Source: Pseudobdellovibrionaceae bacterium
GTDB lineage: Bacteria; Bdellovibrionota; Bdellovibrionia; Bdellovibrionales; UBA1609
Reading direction: 5' to 3'
DNA length: 64,000 nt
Assembly: GCA_020635055.1 (NCBI GenBank)
Contig: JACKAN010000003.1
Span: 1-64,000, forward strand
In this document: piece after piece, positions 1 through 9,107 of the stretch
How the letters are laid out: every line of letters starts with the position of its first letter
How positions within the stretch are numbered: the stretch's first letter is position 1
Program-made: the position numbers and the translations under genes
Notes under the pieces: generated by a model
Seen by the model: the letters and a program-made list of their open reading frames with translations, nothing else
Told to the model about the DNA's origin: nothing
The model's database searches: none

Positions 1-37
1 TCGACAGTTTAATTCATGCCTGGAAAAAGAAACATTA

Positions 38-133
38 TTTTGAATTCTATCTGATAAAAAAATATTTGTGTGGCAAGTAAAAAATATTAAATAATTTTGA
101 GCTGCTCATGCTCAACAGTAAGAAGTCTTACTA
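38..133 (+). repeat. Copy 1 of a 96-bp inverted repeat
   Basis: By eye these 96 bases match the reverse complement of 54089-54184 without gaps at about 85 percent; the first 18 bases are identical. The block ends just before the truncated ISNCY-like transposase, so it may be one end of that element or DNA next to it. Its partner has no transposase beside it. Confidence 0.75.
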
Positions 134-139
134 AATTGA

Positions 140-868
140 GTGTCCAAAGTTCCAATCAACACACTCGACTCTAAAATTACAAAGCCGGGATATACGAAAA
201 CAGACACAGTCGCCCATTGTGGGAATAGCACCGCAGGCCCATTTATTAGCAGCCTTACTGTAACTGATATTTTTAGCACATGGACGGAGAATAGATCCAT
301 GTTAACGAAAAGAGGAGTAGAGGTAAAAGCGATGTTTAGGGATATAGAGAGGTCATTGCCCTTTTCATTACTTGCTATCAACTCCGACTCTGGAAGTGAG
401 TTTTTAAATAAAAACATGCTTCAGTGCACGCATCATGGAACAAGAATAGAATTTACACGTTCAAGGCCCTACAAGAAAAATGACAACTGTTATGTGGAGC
501 AAAAAAACTTTACCCATGTCAGAGAGTTGTTTGGCTATAAGCGGTTTGAAGATAAAGAGCTGGTAGATTTAATGAATGATATTTATATAAACCGTTGGAA
601 CCCACTTCAGAACTATTTTTTGCCCACATTTAAATTAAAAGAAAAGGTAAGAATCGGTGCCAAGATCAGGAAAAAATATGATAAACCTAAGACTCCCTGT
701 CAAAGACTATTAGAGACTAATTTTATTACAAAAGAGCAGCGAGAATTACTGGAAAGAAATCAGTATCAATTAGATCCATTTGAATTAAAAAGGAATTTAG
801 AAATTAAACTTCAAGAATTTTTTGAAGTTGTTCGAAAGAAGAATATAAGAATAAAGGAAGCTGTATAA
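140..868 (+). pseudogene. ISNCY-like (integrase-core) transposase, 5' truncated
   Basis: The 242-residue frame holds an rve/DDE integrase core. The opening DTVAHCGNS and the DSGSEF stretch around residue 85 fit the first and second catalytic aspartates of ISNCY/ISDol1-type transposases, and the downstream YVEQKN is the region of the catalytic glutamate. These proteins usually have an N-terminal helix-turn-helix region of 150 or more residues, which is missing here; the frame opens from a GTG with no clear ribosome site. The 5' side is a 96-bp repeat shared with 54 kb. I read it as an inactive fragment. Family assignment is from remembered motifs. Confidence 0.7.
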
Positions 869-967
869 TGAAGAAATTAACTCTCCGCTCCTTGGTGTCG
901 TTTATTTATTGATCAATACGTTTTGTGGGTAACAAGGTTAATTTTGATCTGAGGAAAATAATTCTCA

Positions 968-1000
968 ATTTGGATTTCCTGTCGTTACCAGGGGAAACTG
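968..1000 (+). repeat. Possible IS terminus, inverted copy at 46117-46150
   Basis: About 33 bases containing TTCCTGTCG and AGGGGAAACTG match the reverse complement of 46117-46150 with a 2-base gap and a few mismatches. It lies 100 bases after the transposase fragment, where a right-hand element end would be expected. The rest of 869-1149 holds no gene that I can see. Confidence 0.5.
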
Positions 1001-1149
1001 TCGTATAATTACCGAGCGATTTTGTCGTTGTAGCTTGGTAATTTAGTTTACTCAAATCTTTTTTTATTTGATCAATATTTGCAACCTAGTAATTTTGTTT
1101 CATTTTAGACATCCGTTGGCGAAGTCCATCTTTCCAGTTCTTATAAAAC

Positions 1150-1622
1150 CATTCCAACTGCGATACTTGTTGGCAGCTTAGCCCAAGGTGATGGGTGAAG
1201 TTTTGAAGATCTTTCACCGGGCCTTGAACACCTACCAGAGCAAGAAAGCCGGACAGGGGGCCAGAACGGGAGCCATTACCTTTATCCAGCGTTTTGGTGG
1301 TAGCCTCAATCTCAATATCCACTTCCACACTCTGTCTCTAGATGGAGCTTACAGTTTTGAAGGCAACAAGGCCCAGTTCCACATCAACCAAGCACCAAGT
1401 CATCTGGATCTGGAAAAGCTGCTTAAACAAATTACCACCCGAGTAGTGAGTCATCTTGAAAAGCGAGGACTGATTCAAAAAGAGGATGAAAACAACTACT
1501 ACTTATCCAATAGGGAAAACGCCTTTGACCATATTCAAGCCTCTTCGATCACGAACCGTATTGCCTTGGGTAAGAACAAGGGGCAAAAAGCCCTGACTCT
1601 GCAGGAGGAAGTGGAAATCTAA
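1150..1622 (+). pseudogene. IS91-like (Y2) transposase relic A
   Basis: The segment from the Q-L-R-Y-L-L-A stretch onward matches the transposase at 14294-15166. It keeps the core IHFHTLSLDGAYSF (HUH-type motif of Y2 transposases), then the family's conserved NRIALGKNKGQKALTLQ block, and stops. The zinc-finger N-terminus and the C-terminus are absent. Relic B at 14-15 kb lacks exactly the NRIALGKN block that is kept here, so neither is functional and the two decayed independently. The start at 1188 is only the first ATG inside the relic. Confidence 0.8.
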
Positions 1623-1916
1623 AAAAAAGAAAGTAAAGTTATTAAGTATCTTAACATAATATTTTCTGAGGTTAGCATGTTTAACTCGTATTGCAATTAC
1701 TGCAACTTTTGTGCTTTTCTATTGTAAATTAGGCGGGGCGGGATGAGTAGCGCTGGTTTTTACATTTTTTTGCGAAACATTTATAAAAATCAGTGGAACT
1801 TGTAAGCTCTCAAGTATTCCTTTTTGATACTTAGAAGAGGAGGGAGTCAATCCCATTCAGCGGCCAAGGATGGTTCTGAAAAATGAGCCGCCTATATGTG
1901 CTTTAAATTATTGTGC
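1623..1916. other. Intergenic, no gene recognised
   Basis: About 290 bases between relic A and the terminator of the exported-protein gene. I see no open frame with coding character. A phrase CCATTCAGCGG near 1857 recurs at about 9844 and, in part, in the terminator loop at 54.8 kb. Confidence 0.4.
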
Positions 1917-1948
1917 AAAAAAAGTTAGATCATTAGGCTTCGATCTAA
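1917..1948 (-). terminator. Rho-independent terminator of the 1966-2463 gene
   Basis: Read on the minus strand, TTAGATC and GATCTAA form a 7-bp stem around a 10-base loop, followed by C and seven Ts. It lies 18 bases after the stop codon of the exported-protein gene. Confidence 0.65.
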
Positions 1949-1965
1949 ATGATCTATAGAGTCTT

Positions 1966-2463
1966 TTAAAAAACAATCCATTTTGCGTTAGATTCAGTTT
2001 GTCCGTTTTCAAAAATAGCCATGGCACACTCGTAACTTATTGTGGATGATTTTTGGTTATCAAACTTTGTACACCCAATATTTTTTCCAACTATTGTTTT
2101 TGTGGTCATTAACAATTTTTCTATATTGTCTTCAAAATCTTTTTTAGCAGGATCTCCTACGTATTTATTGCCATGATATCTGCAGACATAGCTAGTGATG
2201 GCTTCTTTGGTGTTTTTAAAAACAAGTTTCATTCCACAAATTTTATCAGCTGTGGCTTGAACTTGTTGTACGTCTTCAACCCAAAAATCCTTGTGATTTT
2301 CAGCGAGGGCATCTTCAAAATAGTTGAAAAGATTCTTAGAATTTTCTGGCGATAGAGTTAAAGTGGCTTCGTACGTTCCTATTACAAGTGAGCCATCCTC
2401 TGCAACAGCATTATAGTATAAAAGTGTACTTAGTAGAAAAGCGATTATTGTTAATAGATTCAT
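1966..2463 (-). CDS. Small exported protein, function unknown
   Basis: A 165-residue protein with a signal peptide (MNLLTIIAFLLSTLLYYNAVAEDG) and a mature part of about 145 residues holding four cysteines, which could form disulphides in the periplasm. A longer frame begins at 2526, but the ATG at 2463 is preceded by AGGGGG at good spacing and puts the signal peptide at the N-terminus, so I chose it. No family recognised. The gene is monocistronic, with its own terminator. Confidence 0.7.
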   Translation of the reverse strand: MNLLTIIAFLLSTLLYYNAVAEDGSLVIGTYEATLTLSPENSKNLFNYFEDALAENHKDFWVEDVQQVQATADKICGMKLVFKNTKEAITSYVCRYHGNKYVGDPAKKDFEDNIEKLLMTTKTIVGKNIGCTKFDNQKSSTISYECAMAIFENGQTESNAKWIVF

Positions 2464-2677
2464 GAATCCCCCTTTAGTTAAAAATTGGTTTATAAAATGC
2501 TGATGATTTGTCAAATACAAAAACATAATTCACATATATTTAGTTATTATGAATAGCCTCAACTCGCCACAAAAAACATTAGTAAAACAATAATACGGTG
2601 AACCAACTTGCATAGCGGCATTGATTATGCATACAGGATACATTATTGGACAGAGCTTATTTCTAAAGGAGTTTAAA

Positions 2678-3088
2678 GTGTTTACAACTAAAAATGGTTT
2701 TGCAATAGTGACATTTTTTGTCATTTCAATATCATCAACATTTGGACACTCATGTGAGTTTGAATATAAGGATTTAGTTAATAGGGCAAAAAAAATTATG
2801 TTTTTGAAAAAAAACAATGATCGGGAAATTGATGCTAGTTTATATCGAAATTTAGGAATCGCTGTTTTAATTTTGAAAAATCAAAAAGCCGTCATTCCTA
2901 AGGAATGTGATCAGAGTGAAGGCAATAAGAAGGAGTTTGAAATAGAGACTTGTGATGAAGAATTCTTAGATTTTTCTAAGCGTTTTCCTGAACTCCTTAC
3001 AAATAAAATTACTAGAGAAACTATTAACTCTTACTTAGATCCATTAGGTGAAGCTTTCCGTAGGTCTGATTGGGGCGAAGTAGAGTAA
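2678..3088 (+). CDS. Small exported protein, function unknown
   Basis: A 136-residue protein beginning at GTG 2678, chosen because AAGGAG lies six bases upstream and because this start gives a clean signal peptide (MFTTKNGFAIVTFFVISISS, cleavage near FGHS-C). The mature part is charged and helical, ending DPLGEAFRRSDWGEVE. An antisense frame at 2530-2817 also looks signal-peptide-like, but starts at a TTG with no ribosome site; I prefer the plus strand. No family recognised. Confidence 0.6.
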   Translation: MFTTKNGFAIVTFFVISISSTFGHSCEFEYKDLVNRAKKIMFLKKNNDREIDASLYRNLGIAVLILKNQKAVIPKECDQSEGNKKEFEIETCDEEFLDFSKRFPELLTNKITRETINSYLDPLGEAFRRSDWGEVE

Positions 3089-3321
3089 ATCAAGTTAAAC
3101 TTAGATAAATCCAAACTACAATTAGATCCTTAAAGTTGAATGCGTATGTAACTCGATACTTTGGCTTGATAGCATTTGGGGTCATGAATTCTATGACTGT
3201 TTACAAAGCCAAGTATAAAACCCATTTTTAATTCTTGATTGAGTTTTTTTGATTTTTTTTGGCCACAGCAATATAAACCTATGAAAACACCCAATATAAA
3301 AAAACACAGTCAAAGAATCCT

Positions 3322-3459
3322 CGTTACATTCCCAAGCGCTTGAGAAACATGGTGTTGAAAAAGGCCGCTTTCCATTGCGAATATCTTGGGTGCCAAGAAA
3401 AGCATTATTTGCAAATAGATCATAAAATACCTGTGAGACTTGGGGAAGAGTCACAGTAG
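3322..3459 (+). pseudogene. HNH endonuclease remnant
   Basis: A 45-codon frame reads R-Y-I-P-K, then a cysteine pair C-E-Y-L-G-C, then LQIDHKIPVRLG, which is the core of a C-terminal HNH nuclease (IDHxxP box). There is no start codon before the motif, an in-frame TAA closes the frame about 45 bases upstream, and the usual GGxxxxxNL tail is missing. The longer antisense frame over it has no coding character. I read it as the 3' stump of a dead HNH gene. Confidence 0.55.
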
Positions 3460-3605
3460 ACAATCTGTAAGTTCTTTGTTGACCCCATAATCGAATGAAA
3501 GGTTAAATATACAAATATGATTTAGACAATCACATTTGTAAGTCTAATTTGCTTTTGTCGTGATCAAAACTTTCTCTACATTTTTTCATCTTATATTATA
3601 AAAAA

Positions 3606-4322
3606 ATGAAAGCACCTAAAATAAAACCATCAAGCTCAGCAGTAGAACCTTCACAAATTAAAACTTCACCTAAGATTGACGAAGCCTATTCGTCAGAACC
3701 TTGGTGGTACGATGCAAGGGGCTTTCTCATTTTGACTTTGGCCTATAACGACACACTGCCTCATCAAATTCGTCATTTTGCCAAAAATATGAGAACTCAG
3801 CACTTAGAAGTGGCCGTCGGCAGCGGTACTTTTTTAGAAGTTGTTTTAAAATATCGTCGCTGGAAAAAATGGCCAGTGATCAACATAATAGGTTTTGATT
3901 ATGCACCCAGTATGTTACAAGGAGCCACTCATCGTTTTCGTAAAAATAAAAATATTCAATTGCAATTGGCCGATGCTGCCAACATGCCCTTCAAAGACAA
4001 TCAATTTGACTCTCTCTCTTGCGCCAATGCAATCCATAGTTTTCCAGAATTAGAAAAATCACTTCGCGAGTGTTTTCGTGTTCTAAAACCCGGTGGAATT
4101 TTTGTAGGAAATTGTCTAATTACACCGAGGGGGATATGGCCCTTAAACTGGATTGCTAAAAAAATCAATTCGTGGGGACAGCGCAAAGGGATATTGCATA
4201 GAGCTTATGATCTTACAGAAATAAAAGATCTATTGATGAAAGCGGGTTTTAAAAATTTAGAAGAAGATCTACGCGGCAATTGTTTAAGTTTTGTTGTTAC
4301 AAAAAATATAAAAACTACTTAA
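3606..4322 (+). CDS. Class I SAM-dependent methyltransferase
   Basis: A 238-residue cytoplasmic protein with a Methyltransf_11-type Rossmann core: motif I EVAVGSGTFLE near residue 73, acidic motif II GFDYAPSM, motif III ADAANMPFKDNQFD and motif IV/V CFRVLKPGGIF. The first 30 residues are a lysine- and proline-rich linker. The substrate cannot be told; the arrangement resembles UbiE- or lipid-type methyltransferases. It is convergent with, and overlaps by four bases, the TIGR02147-like gene on the other strand. No clear Shine-Dalgarno is seen, only an A-rich leader. Confidence 0.8.
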   Translation: MKAPKIKPSSSAVEPSQIKTSPKIDEAYSSEPWWYDARGFLILTLAYNDTLPHQIRHFAKNMRTQHLEVAVGSGTFLEVVLKYRRWKKWPVINIIGFDYAPSMLQGATHRFRKNKNIQLQLADAANMPFKDNQFDSLSCANAIHSFPELEKSLRECFRVLKPGGIFVGNCLITPRGIWPLNWIAKKINSWGQRKGILHRAYDLTEIKDLLMKAGFKNLEEDLRGNCLSFVVTKNIKTT

Positions 4323-5296
4323 TGTTCCCCGGCGGAAAAATGATGATATAAGAAAACACGTACGTCAGTTTTCTCATTGTTATCCTTTTGCAACAAATCA
4401 TGTATTTCCTGTTCACTACGCATTAGAATTTCAATAATTTTGCGCGCGCTTTCTGGGCTGCAGGCGAAAACGCGAAAACCATCTTTGTCTAAACTTTTAC
4501 GATCGAATTCCTCTGAAGATTTCGTTTTAAATTGGCTTTCTTCACGATCAACTTTTAAACGTCTTGTCGCCCGCTCCATCCAAAACTTTAAAAAACGAAT
4601 ATAATCTTCTTGTCGAACTTCTCTTCTAACGGCAATAGTTCTAGAAAGTGTGGGGCTATAGTGCTCACCATTTAATTCTATCAAACCCAAGTCTTGCAAG
4701 AGTTGAATGGCTTGCATAACTTGATTAATTGTTAAGCCTAAGCGCTGAGCCACCCAGGATGGTGAGTACTTGGGTAGAGACATGTGTTCAGGTAAGCTCA
4801 TCGCATTGGCTACGGCGGAAGCCCAAGGTAGACTCAATAAATTTAAATCCGATTTCTCAGATTTTTCCAAAAGTGAGTTTAAAAAGTGGTTTAAAAAACG
4901 AGGTTTTTGATCAATGCACTCTAAAACAAACTCCACTTCAGGATAAATTTCGCAAGACAAATATCTTTGCATAGTGGCCTGGCTGACTCCCATCTGCTTG
5001 GCCATTTGCCCTGTGGTTTTGAATTGAGCAAAATTCTTTAAAAAAGGGATAATTTTATAAGCTTGCTTTTCACTTTCGAAAAGTGCGCCTAAACTAAAAC
5101 CCAAGGCTTCGATAAGAGGCAACTTTAAGACGAAACACAGGTCACAAAATTCATTCCAGTTGAGTTGCTTTGAACCCTTCTTCCAACGTTGGACTTTATC
5201 AAATTTGTAACCCATTTTGTTTGAAAGAGGGGAAGTTTTTTTACTTTCAAGAATTTGATTCAAAATTTCATTTTTTATTTGCTGATAGTTTTTCAT
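4319..5296 (-). CDS. TIGR02147-like putative regulator
   Basis: A 325-residue protein with two helix-turn-helix-like regions: an N-terminal one (QMAKQMGVSQATMQRYL near residue 98) and a winged-helix-like region around residues 180-215 (WVAQRLGLTINQVMQAIQLL, then DLGLIELNGEHYSPT). The second is typical of the TIGR02147/DUF4423 family abundant in Bdellovibrio and Fibrobacter. The C-terminal part with GFRVFACSPES also fits. Its ATG overlaps the stop of the upstream ABC-ATPase gene (ATGA), so the two are co-transcribed and it may control or couple to that ATPase. The family's role is unproven. Confidence 0.6.
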   Translation of the reverse strand: MKNYQQIKNEILNQILESKKTSPLSNKMGYKFDKVQRWKKGSKQLNWNEFCDLCFVLKLPLIEALGFSLGALFESEKQAYKIIPFLKNFAQFKTTGQMAKQMGVSQATMQRYLSCEIYPEVEFVLECIDQKPRFLNHFLNSLLEKSEKSDLNLLSLPWASAVANAMSLPEHMSLPKYSPSWVAQRLGLTINQVMQAIQLLQDLGLIELNGEHYSPTLSRTIAVRREVRQEDYIRFLKFWMERATRRLKVDREESQFKTKSSEEFDRKSLDKDGFRVFACSPESARKIIEILMRSEQEIHDLLQKDNNEKTDVRVFLYHHFSAGEH

Positions 5297-5928
5297 TCCG
5301 CCAACTGACCTTTTTCAATTTTAATGATTTTACCAGTCAATTGCTCAACATCCTCTTTGTCATGATTGATAAGTAAAGTAGGAATTTTGTGTTCATGAAT
5401 AATTTTTTTAACCAATTCGCGAGCTTCACTTCTTAAGTTTTGGTCCAAAGCTGAAAAGGGCTCGTCTAAAAATAAAAACTGTGGTTCGCCAATAAGTGCC
5501 CTGGCCAGGGCCACTCTTTGCTGTTCTCCGCTAGAAAGTTTTGCGGCCGTTCGATCCCAACAGTCTTCTAAGCTCAATTCTTTTTTTAACTGATGCATCT
5601 TTTCATGCTCATTAGTAATTTCTCTGGCATCCGCGGCAAATTGGATGTTTTGTCGAGCCGTCATGTGGGGAAATAAACTGTAGTTTTGTAAAACCACTCC
5701 AAATTTTCTATCTGGTGCTGGCAATTGACAAACATCGACTCCATGCAAATGCCAAGATAGACCGGGGCAACTTTCTATTCCGATAAGGTTACGAAAGACT
5801 CTGGTTTTCCCAGCACCGGAGGGCTCCCATAAAATAGTTATTCCTTCATCGGCAATTTCTAACTTAGGAATGTTTAATTTAAAATCGTCATATTTTTTTA
5901 TTAAACCCGTTACAAAAGACAACCGCAC
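5293..5928 (-). CDS. ABC transporter ATP-binding protein
   Basis: A 211-residue single ATPase domain of the ModC/FbpC kind. Visible motifs: Q-loop VVLQNYSLFPHMT, signature LSSGEQQRVALARAL, Walker B FLFLDEPFSALD and H-loop INHDKED. The Walker A reads EPSGAGKT, with glutamate replacing the first glycine, so nucleotide binding may be altered. There is no regulatory C-terminal domain and no permease or binding protein nearby. GTG 5928 sits directly after AGGAG; TTG 5922 has better spacing from it and could be the true start. It forms an operon with the overlapping TIGR02147-like gene. Confidence 0.8.
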   Translation of the reverse strand: MRLSFVTGLIKKYDDFKLNIPKLEIADEGITILWEPSGAGKTRVFRNLIGIESCPGLSWHLHGVDVCQLPAPDRKFGVVLQNYSLFPHMTARQNIQFAADAREITNEHEKMHQLKKELSLEDCWDRTAAKLSSGEQQRVALARALIGEPQFLFLDEPFSALDQNLRSEARELVKKIIHEHKIPTLLINHDKEDVEQLTGKIIKIEKGQLAE

Positions 5929-5967
5929 TCCTAAAGTCGAATTCGATTTTTAAACCTAGCCCATCCA

Positions 5968-5998
5968 TTGTATAGCTTTTGTATAGCTTTCTTATAAT
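5968..5998 (+). promoter_or_regulatory. Possible promoter of the 6060 gene
   Basis: TTGTAT and a perfect TATAAT separated by 19 bases lie about 60 bases before the ATG at 6060. The decamer TTGTATAGCT is repeated in tandem here. The spacer is slightly long, so this is tentative. Confidence 0.35.
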
Positions 5999-6059
5999 CT
6001 ATAACATTATATCAATGTAGCAAAGATTATCGCAGAACAACAACAGGAATTTTCAGTCT

Positions 6060-6680
6060 ATGAAATCGAAAACTTTAATTCTTATAATCATTTTATGTCT
6101 TTTTTTAACCTATTCAACCTCCCCGGCATATGCTGTTCAACTTTTCACAGAGTATTATGGTCTTTTCAAAGTTGTAGAAATGACAGGAATTGCCATATTA
6201 GGTTCTGTGGTTTCTGTAAATGCAAAAGATAAGAAAGTGACCTTGCTAGTCAAAGAAATTTGGAATATCAAAAAAGACAATCCCACAATGCAAATAAACA
6301 CTATAAAAGTCGATAAAGAAGGAGATTCCTATACAGAAATTGAAAATGTGAGGGTGGAAATTGGAAAAAAATTAGAGCTCAATGTTTACGCGGGTGTGGA
6401 GTGGACTGAGCTGCGAAAATCACCCATTGATAGCCGACTTTTTGGTCATTTGAATTTTAATGAAATAAAAGCTGGGCAAGAAGTTATTGCGGCAGGCTTC
6501 GAGTTCTTACCTGCAAATAAAGAAATTTTAGGTCGATTAGATCGAGTTTTTTCTGAAAATTTTAAATCTAATTACCCGAAAATGGCAAAAAAAGATGAAC
6601 TCGTCTCAGACCTCAATGATTTTGATTTAGCAAAAATAGCATTCATTGAGTTGTTAGATCGAAAAAAAAGCTACGCTTAA
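6060..6680 (+). CDS. Exported protein, function unknown
   Basis: A 206-residue protein with a strong signal peptide (about 25 residues, ending SPAYA). The mature part alternates short beta-like stretches (IAILGSVVSVNAKDKKVTLL resembles a small OB-like or barrel strand pair) with a helical C-terminus. AGGA lies 11 bases before the ATG. No family recognised. It is the only intact gene between the ABC operon and the decaying gene that follows, and may once have been in an operon with it. Confidence 0.6.
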   Translation: MKSKTLILIIILCLFLTYSTSPAYAVQLFTEYYGLFKVVEMTGIAILGSVVSVNAKDKKVTLLVKEIWNIKKDNPTMQINTIKVDKEGDSYTEIENVRVEIGKKLELNVYAGVEWTELRKSPIDSRLFGHLNFNEIKAGQEVIAAGFEFLPANKEILGRLDRVFSENFKSNYPKMAKKDELVSDLNDFDLAKIAFIELLDRKKSYA

Positions 6681-6696
6681 AAACTTGATGTCCTAA

Positions 6697-7560
6697 CAGG
6701 ATACTGAAATTAGCTTAAGTCTCTTATCTCTACTTCTTAAAAAAAATATAGATTCCACCGGCAAAACACTGTTTAGTTAAGCTAAAACAGAGTTCTTTGG
6801 AAGCTATCCGATATCTATTAAAAATTCATTTTTATATCATTTAATCTATCAAGCAAAGCCCGAAATGATGGCTACAGCCTCAGACTTTATACTGCATTTA
6901 CTTTACACTTAGCAAACAAATACAGAAAAAGATGAAGAAACACACTTTTTTAACAACTTCTTGGATAGAGGAAATGAGCTTCTAAGAAAAGTCGAGGCTA
7001 AGTTCAGCCCATCTAACATAGATTCCCTAGGGCAATTGTATTGGTCATTAAAATTAATGCAAACGACGAACCCAGATGTGGACATTTTGCAACGAGAAAC
7101 GAAAACTTTATTAGATAATAAAAAAATTGATATTCAAAATTAATTTTTAGCAGCAGGTTTTAATTTAATTTCCCAATACTTAAATTTTAAAAAGGGTGAG
7201 TTGACTGAGAGAGCAATGGTGATTATGAGAGCTTTGCAAAATTTAATCTTAGAAAAGCCTGATAAGTTTTATGTGACTAGCATTGCCCAGCTTCCTGTGG
7301 AATCCGCAAATTCTTTAGAAGATAAGTCAAAGATCACCCAATCCATGATTGCAATGTCTGTGGCTTTAGCCAAAAAAGATACTTCGATAATTGACAAATC
7401 AAAGCCTGTGAATGAACAGCATTTAAAAACTGAAGCCACACATTTTTCTAAGGCCAAATCCGACAAAGGCAATGAAATTGAAATCGGTGTCTCTATGGAT
7501 GTAGAAAATAATTTGAAATCTAAAGAATTTGACAAATATAAAAAAAAGTTCCGCAAGTAA
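6697..7560 (+). pseudogene. Decaying helical-protein gene with in-frame stops
   Basis: One reading frame stays protein-like for about 860 bases but is broken by TAA at 6778, TAG at 6910 and TAA at 7141. The pieces read as a continuous, mostly helical protein (for example SFLYHLIYQAKPEMMATASDF, then FLDRGNELLRKVEAKF, then a lysine-rich tail). All the stops lie in the same frame, so nonsense mutations rather than frameshifts killed it. The later pieces (from 6961 and 7201) start with TTG codons that are probably not used. No family recognised. The IS4 element inserted just past its natural stop. Confidence 0.6.
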
Positions 7561-7573
7561 GTTTAATTAAAAT

Positions 7574-8860
7574 CATAGCTGTCCGGTTCGGAGCGTAGCA
7601 TAAATTGAAAAAGGCCCGATTCTAGGGTATTTGAAGGTGGTTCGACTAAAAACTACTTTCCAAATACACACTGGAGATCAAGCCTTGGCCCAAAATACTG
7701 TTTTTCATCAAGTAATCAAGTTAATTCCTAGATCAGAGTTTCAATCATGCGTTTCAAAAAACAACGGCGACAAAGGAGTACGTTCCTTAGACTGCTGGAC
7801 TTGGTTTGGATCTCTGCTCTTTGGTCAATTAACCGGACACGACAGCATCAGAGCCATTGAGCGTGTATTTTCTACTCAGGACGGTCAATTTAAAAAACTT
7901 GGATTTGGCCCTGTTAGAAAAAGTACTTTGGCAGATGCTAACAAAAGTAGGCCTGTAGAAGTACTTGAAGACCTTTTCCAATACCTTTTAGGCAGGGCTT
8001 ATCAAGTGGCACCATCAAAACACAAAAACCTTAAGTTAAAAGGCGATGTCTTTGCCATGGACTCAACAACAATTGAGTTGTGCTTGAGCCTTTGTCCCTG
8101 GGCTCAGTTCCACCATGGAAAGGGCGCTACAAAGCTTCACACAGCGATTGATGTTGCAAATGACCTTCCTCAGTTTGCTGTTATCACACCTGGAAAAGTT
8201 CACGATATGAGGGCTATTAAAAATGAAGTTTCTTTTCCTCCCAAATCTACTGTAGTGGTTGATCGAGGCTATATTGATTATTCATGGCTTAATGAACTCA
8301 ACCAGACAGGTGTATATTTTGTCACCAAGTCAAAGGCCAATATGAAGTTTAAGGTTGTTGAGAGTCGACCAACGAACCGGACACGAGGGCACATGTGTGA
8401 TCAAGTAATTTACCTAAAAAGTGCTGTTGGCAGTAAATACAAAGGCAAGCTCAGGCGTATTTCCTATAACTGCCCTGACACAGGAAAGAGACTGACCTTT
8501 ATTACCAACAGGTTTGATCTAGCAGTTCAGACAATTTGTGATCTTTATAAGGCACGGTGGAAAGTGGAACTTTTCTTTAAAACTTTAAAGCAAAATTTAA
8601 AGATCAAAAAATTCCTTGGAACCACTGCTAATGCTGTGAAAGCTCAGATTTTAGTAGCGTTGATTTCATTTCTACTTTTACAGATCTTAAGGTTTAGTTT
8701 TAAGACAAGTATCTCAATCCCAGATCTAATGGCGGTTGTAGGCACATTACTCCTCTTAAAACAGCCACTGAAGGACCTTATAGGGGATCTACCTCGCGTA
8801 ACCCGTCATCCGCCGGGACTTCAGCTTATGCTTTTTTAATAATTAAACCGGACAGCAATG
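7574..8860 (+). mobile_element. Complete IS4-family insertion sequence
   Basis: Terminal inverted repeats of 15 bp with one mismatch (CAT[A/T]GCTGTCCGGTT) lie at 7574-7588 and 8846-8860. They enclose one intact transposase gene. The flanks carry a direct repeat AATTAAAAT(C) at 7565-7573/4 and 8861-8869/70, a 9- or 10-bp target duplication as expected for this family. Intact gene, matched ends and a perfect duplication indicate a recent insertion. Confidence 0.85.
7631..8839 (+). CDS. IS4-family transposase
   Basis: A 402-residue DDE transposase of the Transposase_11/DUF4372 type. Probable catalytic residues: Asp144 in FAMDSTT, Asp211 in VVDRGYIDY and Glu313 in YKARWKVELFFKTLKQ, the YREK-type signature. 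Full length for the family. The frame begins with TTG at 7631; no good ribosome site is visible, and a GTG lies two codons on. It fills the space between the inverted repeats, so it is the sole gene of the element and probably active. Downstream DNA on the far side of the insertion has no clear gene. Confidence 0.85.
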   Translation: MKVVRLKTTFQIHTGDQALAQNTVFHQVIKLIPRSEFQSCVSKNNGDKGVRSLDCWTWFGSLLFGQLTGHDSIRAIERVFSTQDGQFKKLGFGPVRKSTLADANKSRPVEVLEDLFQYLLGRAYQVAPSKHKNLKLKGDVFAMDSTTIELCLSLCPWAQFHHGKGATKLHTAIDVANDLPQFAVITPGKVHDMRAIKNEVSFPPKSTVVVDRGYIDYSWLNELNQTGVYFVTKSKANMKFKVVESRPTNRTRGHMCDQVIYLKSAVGSKYKGKLRRISYNCPDTGKRLTFITNRFDLAVQTICDLYKARWKVELFFKTLKQNLKIKKFLGTTANAVKAQILVALISFLLLQILRFSFKTSISIPDLMAVVGTLLLLKQPLKDLIGDLPRVTRHPPGLQLMLF

Positions 8861-9107
8861 AATTAAAATCTTAAATACAATTGACGAACAATTAACTTTT
8901 CCAGAATTTTTAGGACAATGTAGCTGATAAGACCAATAAAAATTATGCCCCACAAAAAAAGCTGCCAGTGACAAATGATAACTTTGCATGAGGTCCTTGA
9001 TCATCAATGGCAGGGTGAAGGATTGTTTTGCGATTAATGAACGGAGAGTAAATTCCCTACAGACCCAAAAGGCAACCAACTGAAGGGCTGTTGTTATTTG
9101 TGGGAGC

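Noticed and set aside
2530..2817. Minus-strand exported protein frame
   Set aside because: Starts at TTG without a ribosome site; the overlapping plus-strand gene has AAGGAG and a clean signal peptide.
3191..3463. Minus-strand 90-residue frame
   Set aside because: The plus strand here encodes an HNH nuclease core, so this frame is an antisense shadow.
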